NCBI GenBank assembly: GCA_032158295.1
Contig: CM063251.1
Location: 15,451,757-15,515,756, forward strand
From: Pycnopodia helianthoides
Lineage: Eukaryota > Echinodermata > Asteroidea > Forcipulatida > Asteriidae
Reading direction: 5' to 3'
Length of the DNA stretch: 64,000 nt
How positions within the stretch are numbered: position 1 is the stretch's first letter; each line of letters begins with the position of its first letter. Below, piece after piece: positions 59,056 through 64,000 of this stretch. The notes beneath the pieces are model-generated. The model made no database searches, had not been told where the DNA came from, and saw nothing but the letters and a program-made list of their open reading frames with translations. The position numbers were made by a program, and so were the translations under genes.

Positions 59056-59622
59056 TATTCTATTGCTGGGCCAAGTTTGTCACAAATCAGTGTCACAACA
59101 CCCCTGTGTTCAGGCATGTAACGTTTGAGCTGATCTCCTTAATTGGGATATCTCAGCTGTGCTATTGCACATTGCCAAAAAAACAAGGACAAAGTCTTGC
59201 TGCACCTGGCTTTTTCCCTCTTTAGTCTTCAGGCAGGAAGAAAGAGTCCACATTGTAGTCGGGTATCTTTGTATGACAAATCAGAAGTGGCATGATTATG
59301 TTTGTGTTTCCACGATTGTATACAGGGGACATGAAATTATGAGAGCACTGACAAAGAGTAAATTAGTGATCGTCAAAATTAAAGTAATATGTTTCATCAC
59401 AAAGTGATGTAGGTTCACTTTAAGTTTTGCTTATTTTGTGGTTGATTCTTCAAAAGAGTTAAAATATTTTGTGTATACATATTAAAACACTTATTCCTGA
59501 CTCTATTTCCTGTTGTAAAACGACATTATTATTGTGACAGTGAAACTGTGTATGTGTACATTTTTAACCCGGGCTTATGTGGCTTGCTTTGTATGCTGTG
59601 AGTTGTGAATGCTAAGATCGTA

Positions 59623-60780
59623 GCTGGTGCACTAATGTATTGTAATTTTCTTTAAAGAGCAATATCAACAATGTACATGTATAATTAAGCAACAAGAAAC
59701 ATTTTGCCTTCTTTATAATCTATAGATCTACGAACTTTGGAACAGAGACTCTAGACTTCAGAACAAGTTCATGTACATGAACATGTACCAGCACATTATA
59801 CCATAGAGCAAGGAACAGTAGATTAGGTATTCATTGACGTATACGTTTGTTCCGGTGCAAAGTGGCACATTTGATTTGATTTTGATTTTGATTTGTTATA
59901 AACGTCACGTTAAAAACATGAAAATTGTTTCCCAGTGTGCATCTTACAATACAAACACAAATGGAGATCAAATTAAAGTGGATTCGGGTGTGACTCAGAT
60001 TGTGCATTCATTTCATGTATAAAGTGTACATGTATTGTACATGTACTGTTTACGTAAAGATTCGGGTGTCACCCGTTCTCATGGAAACAGTAGGGCCTAC
60101 ATAATTGTCTGCGCATTACAACAGGAAATTATAGAAGGGAGCGGACACCAAAAATAGAAACATGGTACATGTACATGTATCAGATCATGGTTGTGGTTGT
60201 GGCTGGTGCACTAATGTATTGTAATTTTCTTTAAAGAGCAATATCAACAATGTACATGTATAATTAAGCAACAAGAAACATTTTGCCTTCTTTATAATCT
60301 ATAGATCTACGAACTTTGGAACAGAGACTCTAGACTTCAGAACAAGTTCATGTACATGAACATGTACCAGCACATTATACCATAGAGCAAGGAACAGTAG
60401 ATTAGGTATTCATTGACGTATACGTTTGTTCCGGTGCAAAGTGGCACATTTGATTTGATTTTGATTTTGATTTGTTATAAACGTCACGTTAAAAACATGA
60501 AAATTGTTTCCCAGTGTGCATCTTACAATACAAACACAAATGGAGATCAAATTAAAGTGGATTCGGGTGTGACTCAGATTGTGCATTCATTTCATGTATA
60601 AAGTGTACATGTATTGTACATGTACTGTTTACGTAAAGATTCGGGTGTCACCCGTTCTCATGGAAACAGTAGGGCCTACATAATTGTCTGCGCATTACAA
60701 CAGGAAATTATAGAAGGGAGCGGACACCAAAAATAGAAACATGGTACATGTACATGTATCAGATCATGGTTGTGGTTGTG
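59623..60780 (+). repeat. Near-identical 579-bp tandem duplication
   Basis: 59623-60201 and 60202-60780 look the same base for base over the parts I compared. Each carries an identical 62-residue open frame (59834 and 60413) with no recognisable motif. The lack of divergence means a very recent duplication or an assembly artefact. Confidence 0.95.
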
Positions 60781-61639
60781 ACTCATGTGTTGAACTAGAG
60801 GGCGTACCAAACCATGCGACTCTGACCGCCTGATGACAAGAAGCATTTCTTCCCCATCGAACCATCATATTTTATTGGTGGCTCCTCAGTTAACACAGCA
60901 AACATTGTCCGAGTGGACAGTAAGGCCAAATAAAACTAAAAACATGTTTAGCGTCCCCTATAGTATTGTTTTTAATAGGTCAAGATGGTAAGCTTCATTT
61001 TTGTAAAGCGTTTGCTAAGACCATCAACCATGAAGGTAAAGAATATTGTAAGACTTTTTCTAAGGTGTCTTTGCTGCTTAAAAAAAGATGGGTTTTTTTA
61101 AATTAAGATTAAGCTCTGTACCTGTAAAAAGGTCAAGACCCAAGTTCCATTCCAGAAAATTTTGAAAATGGATTTTGTCTTAAATGTTACAAGCTATTTT
61201 ACCATGAAGAATGGAATTGCATGCAAGACTTGAGTGTTCAGAGGAAGCTCCACTGTGTGAAGATTTAAGATCATGTTATGTATATAATCATTGAAGGCAG
61301 GGATCTGGATCTGGATATTACCCTTTAAAAATGTGTACAGGTTGCACAGGTGTGTGCGGCTGGTGTGAGCTCTGCTTTTAATGTTCAAACAGGTTTATCT
61401 TTTGTAGCCTGTCTTACTAGGCAAAATATTATTTTTTTTTAAACATGTTTAGCGTCCTGCCTTTAAGAAAAAGGAAGATGCGGGCTTTTTTTTTTTTTTT
61501 TTTTTAAATGGCTGCCTGACACATTTTTCAAGACAACAGGCCGGGCTATTTTTCAAAATGGTTGCCAGCTTTGTTCGGTGTGTTTTTTCTGTGTGCTAAA
61601 GTTTTAAAAATACGATGTTATGTATTTTATAATTGATTT

Positions 61640-62003
61640 TTACAGATTTGTTTTTGCTAACAAAACAGTTGCTGGCAGTGTAAGCACTTTATGTAATCCA
61701 CCATATACATAAACTGACAAACCTGTAGAAGTTTGAGATCGATCGGCCATCTGGGTCACGAGAAAATAGTGCAAAACCGATTACAAATTTGCATGTGTTA
61801 TACAAATGCATGAATAAAACGCTCATGAGCGATAAAGTCCAATCGGAAGTTAGTTTTATTCATTTCTCATCAAATATGGCATTTCAGACAGAAATATTTC
61901 AAGGGATGTTTTCTACTATCATCATCATTAGACCGTTTAAGTTTTATGTAAATCTGTGATCTTAAAGAAAATTTTACTTACCACTTCTGTAACGTTCCTT
62001 TAA
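61640..62003 (+). mobile_element. TTAA MITE, family A, left end lost
   Basis: The body matches 2991-3382 from gtttttgctaacaaaacagt onward. The right terminus is slightly changed (cttctgtaacgttcct) and is followed by TTAA at 62000-62003. Confidence 0.85.
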
Positions 62004-62310
62004 TGAGGGGATACTTTTGGAAAATTACTCAAGAAATACATTACCATAAGAACTTGGTAAAGAGCACATGAGAGATGCATATAGTATAGAAAATTGTGAG
62101 AAACGACTCCCCCTGAAGTAATGTAGTTTTGGAGAAAGAGGTAATTTCTCACTAAAATATTTGAATCTGAGAAACTAGGCTTCAGGCATGAAGCCTTTAA
62201 TTCTCGGACATTTGAAAGCATACAATTCTATGCAACAAGGGTGTTTTTTCTTTCGTTATTTTCTTGCAACTTCGATGACCAATTGAGTCAAATTTTTCAC
62301 AGGTTTTTTA
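62004..62310 (-). mobile_element. Family B MITE, inverted, abutting family A
   Basis: It begins directly after the shared TTAA and reads as the reverse complement of family B (ggtaatttctcactaaaata, atgaagcctttaattctcgg). The far end is lost near 62310. Confidence 0.7.
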
Positions 62311-62484
62311 TTTTATGCATAATTATATTTTATCGATATTATTCTGTTTGCTTTTCTTCTTGATCAATAAAAAGTAAATGCATCATAAATAAAACACTTT
62401 AATTCTTTATTAATTACAACTTTGTGTTCAGACTTGCTCTCATTTTTGGGACTCTCTTGGGACTCAAATTGCATGTACAAATTA

Positions 62485-62608
62485 TGGTAGGCATGCGAAC
62501 ACTATGTCGCCTAAAATACGCGATATTGGCGGCTACAGCTGTAGCCTTTTGTCAAGGCCTTTGTGGCTTGGACAGCTTCGTAGAGCCGCGACCCCAAGCG
62601 ACTGGAAG
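62485..62608 (+). CDS. Possible signal-peptide exon, low confidence
   Basis: An ATG at 62485 opens a frame MVGMRTLCRLKYAILAATAV, then AFCQGLCGLDSFVEPRPQAT, ending near a donor-like GGAAG|GTGAGA at 62609. The basic start and hydrophobic stretch (YAILAATAVAFCQG) resemble a signal peptide. The flanking sequence looks repeat-like and no second exon is visible in the window. Confidence 0.2.
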
Positions 62609-64000
62609 GTGAGACCACGCACGCGAGTGGCGAAGCCACGAAGGCCTTTTCCAACTTGTTTGCGGTTTCTAATGTTTTTCTTTATATTTGATTCTTGCTA
62701 CCCAAAGGGTAGCAAAATTCCAAACCAATCGGAAGCGACGGGGGTCAGCGGGTCAGCATACATTCAAACCCGTATTGTAGGAGACCGGCCTGTAGTTCCC
62801 GTGACCAAATTCTGGGAACAAAGGTTTGAAAGTATTTTTGTGTTCCCTGATGAATACCGAACAATTTTGACTTGGGCTGTCCCCTTGAAAATGTCAGGCA
62901 TTTCCGGGAGGGGTCAATAAAGGTCAAACAGGGGTCAAAATTCAAATATATTCCAATCGTGTCGATATGCGTATCAAATTACTCGTCTAGTCATGAGGAT
63001 TCCAAAAATGTTATACCTCCTACCTTAATTGAGGGCGATATGGTCAAAAATGTAGAAAGGTCACTGCACTTTTGACTGGCAGTCAAATTCACCAACAGTT
63101 AACATTATCCGATTCGAATGATTTTAGTGTCTAATAATATGTTTTATGGCATGGCAAATTCAACTAAGCAACTTTAAAAGCAAACGTGGTTGCCATAACC
63201 TTGAAATTTCAAAATGGCTTAAAAGGTTAACATAAATTAGCCAAAAACTTTTTTTTTTCCAAACCCATGGATAAGAAATAATCAATTTGTCTCCGAAATG
63301 TCACGAAACACTCCATTTTTGAAAGAAATTATGGTTTTGTGTTAGAAAATTTCTAACGTAAAGTCTATAAATTGACTAGTAACCTACCAACTGTACAAAA
63401 ATTGTCATAAAGTTGTAAATTTTTAAGACCCCAATATTTTCTTAGTGGATTCTGATAAGGCGTGCTCTATCAAGTTATTTTCATTTCGTTGTTTTTTGAA
63501 ATGATACATTATTACAAAATATGGGTCAAAGGTTTCGATAACATATTAAAGGTAACGGTTACCTACTTTAACAAAATTTATTTTGACAAAAGAGTTGATT
63601 TGAGCATGCAATTCTTATTATTTTAATACCAAACTTGTATATTTAATAAAAATTTACATGGTTATGACATATTTGTACCAAAAGGGTGGTAATTTACTCT
63701 AAAAATGTCAGATTTTTGTGGTTTCTGCCCTGACCATATTGGTAGGTTGGATCGGGCTAAAAATTGGTGTGCATTCTTTGCTCATCATTAGGACCTACCA
63801 GCACAGCAATTTTTATCAAAATCGGAAGACATAATGTAAAAAAAAGTGCGTTGGTCTGACATGGAATGACCCACATATGGAACACCATAGTCTCGACAAA
63901 TTCTCTTTTTTTCTCTCTCTTTTTTTTTTTTTTTTTTTTTTAATAGTAAATAGTAATTAAAAAAAGGAGGCGGCGGAAAAAGGAGGCGGGCGGGGACGAG

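Larger units (their letters stand above)
58449..59622. other. Probable 3' UTR and downstream region
   Basis: It carries a poly-G run (58620-58632), a family D hairpin (58664-58806) and a family K repeat (58815-59055). No further gene is supported. Confidence 0.5.
60781..64000. other. Right-hand region, no supported gene
   Basis: It contains poly-T runs (61485-61505, 63915-63942), a left-truncated family A MITE abutting a family B MITE (61640-62310), a possible signal-peptide-like frame near 62485-62608, and an AT-rich tail region. The last 40 bases are an unusual purine-rich ggaggcggcgg stretch. Confidence 0.5.

Noticed and set aside
59834..60601. Two identical 62-residue proteins
   Set aside because: The identity comes from the 579-bp tandem duplication. 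The frame has no motif and a biased start region (ttgatttgattttgatttt).
62504..62920. 138-residue plus-strand frame
   Set aside because: Arg/Pro-rich start from CG-rich sequence, no known motif, and an alternative frame fits a splice donor better.

Overview
The window looks like echinoderm nuclear DNA, most likely from a sea star. It is AT-rich, has long repeat-filled introns, carries many TTAA-flanked hairpin elements and tRNA-derived SINEs, and includes repeat families (the CACTGGACAC-type TTAA element and the 'gggcccaatttcatagagct' hairpin) that I associate with asteroid sequence. The species call is inference. The protein evidence is a clear metazoan SMAD4.

Positions 32-34009, minus strand: ten coding exons of SMAD4, the common-mediator SMAD of TGF-beta/BMP signalling, in order from 33998 (start codon) down to 32 (stop codon). 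Splice sites and phases can be followed exon by exon, including the conserved 30-nt micro-exon. The model predicts about 603 residues: MH1, a long Pro/Gly/Ser-rich linker, then MH2. One exon (4796-4993) lacks a single nucleotide compared with what the family requires. The linker exon at 8085-8372 has two competing acceptors, and only one keeps the frame. The micro-exon sits at the edge of a 138-bp tandem duplication. The 5' UTR exon and promoter are not identified with confidence.

Positions 38588-42460, plus strand: three tandem units of about 0.8-0.9 kb plus one divergent copy. Each carries a block of about 95 nt with a vault-RNA-like 5' end (TAGCTAAGTGGTTACTTCG), a closing terminal stem, a conserved 3' motif (GGCGC..TCTGGCA) and a T-run. 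A TATA-like box lies at about -33 to -24 in all four, with a further shared element at about -80. I read this as a cluster of vault RNA genes, and it is the most interesting part of the window.

Positions 46740-58448, plus strand: a probable gene for a small single-pass membrane protein. There is a CpG-containing promoter region with an NRF1-like site, a possible short first coding exon, an exon at 52618-52738, a transmembrane exon at 53011-53086, and two alternative endings: a very short tail at 53181 next to a hairpin element, or an acidic 88-residue tail at 58184-58448. The gene was not recognised.

The rest is intronic or intergenic sequence dominated by repeats: several MITE families with TTAA or TA target duplications, hairpin elements, four kinds of tRNA-like SINE, two non-LTR retrotransposon C-terminal fragments, diverged tandem repeats, a telomere-like motif in a hairpin, and two recent direct duplications (54031/55066, and a near-identical 579-bp tandem at 59623/60202). 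I saw no CRISPR array, no intact tRNA or rRNA gene, and no viral genome.
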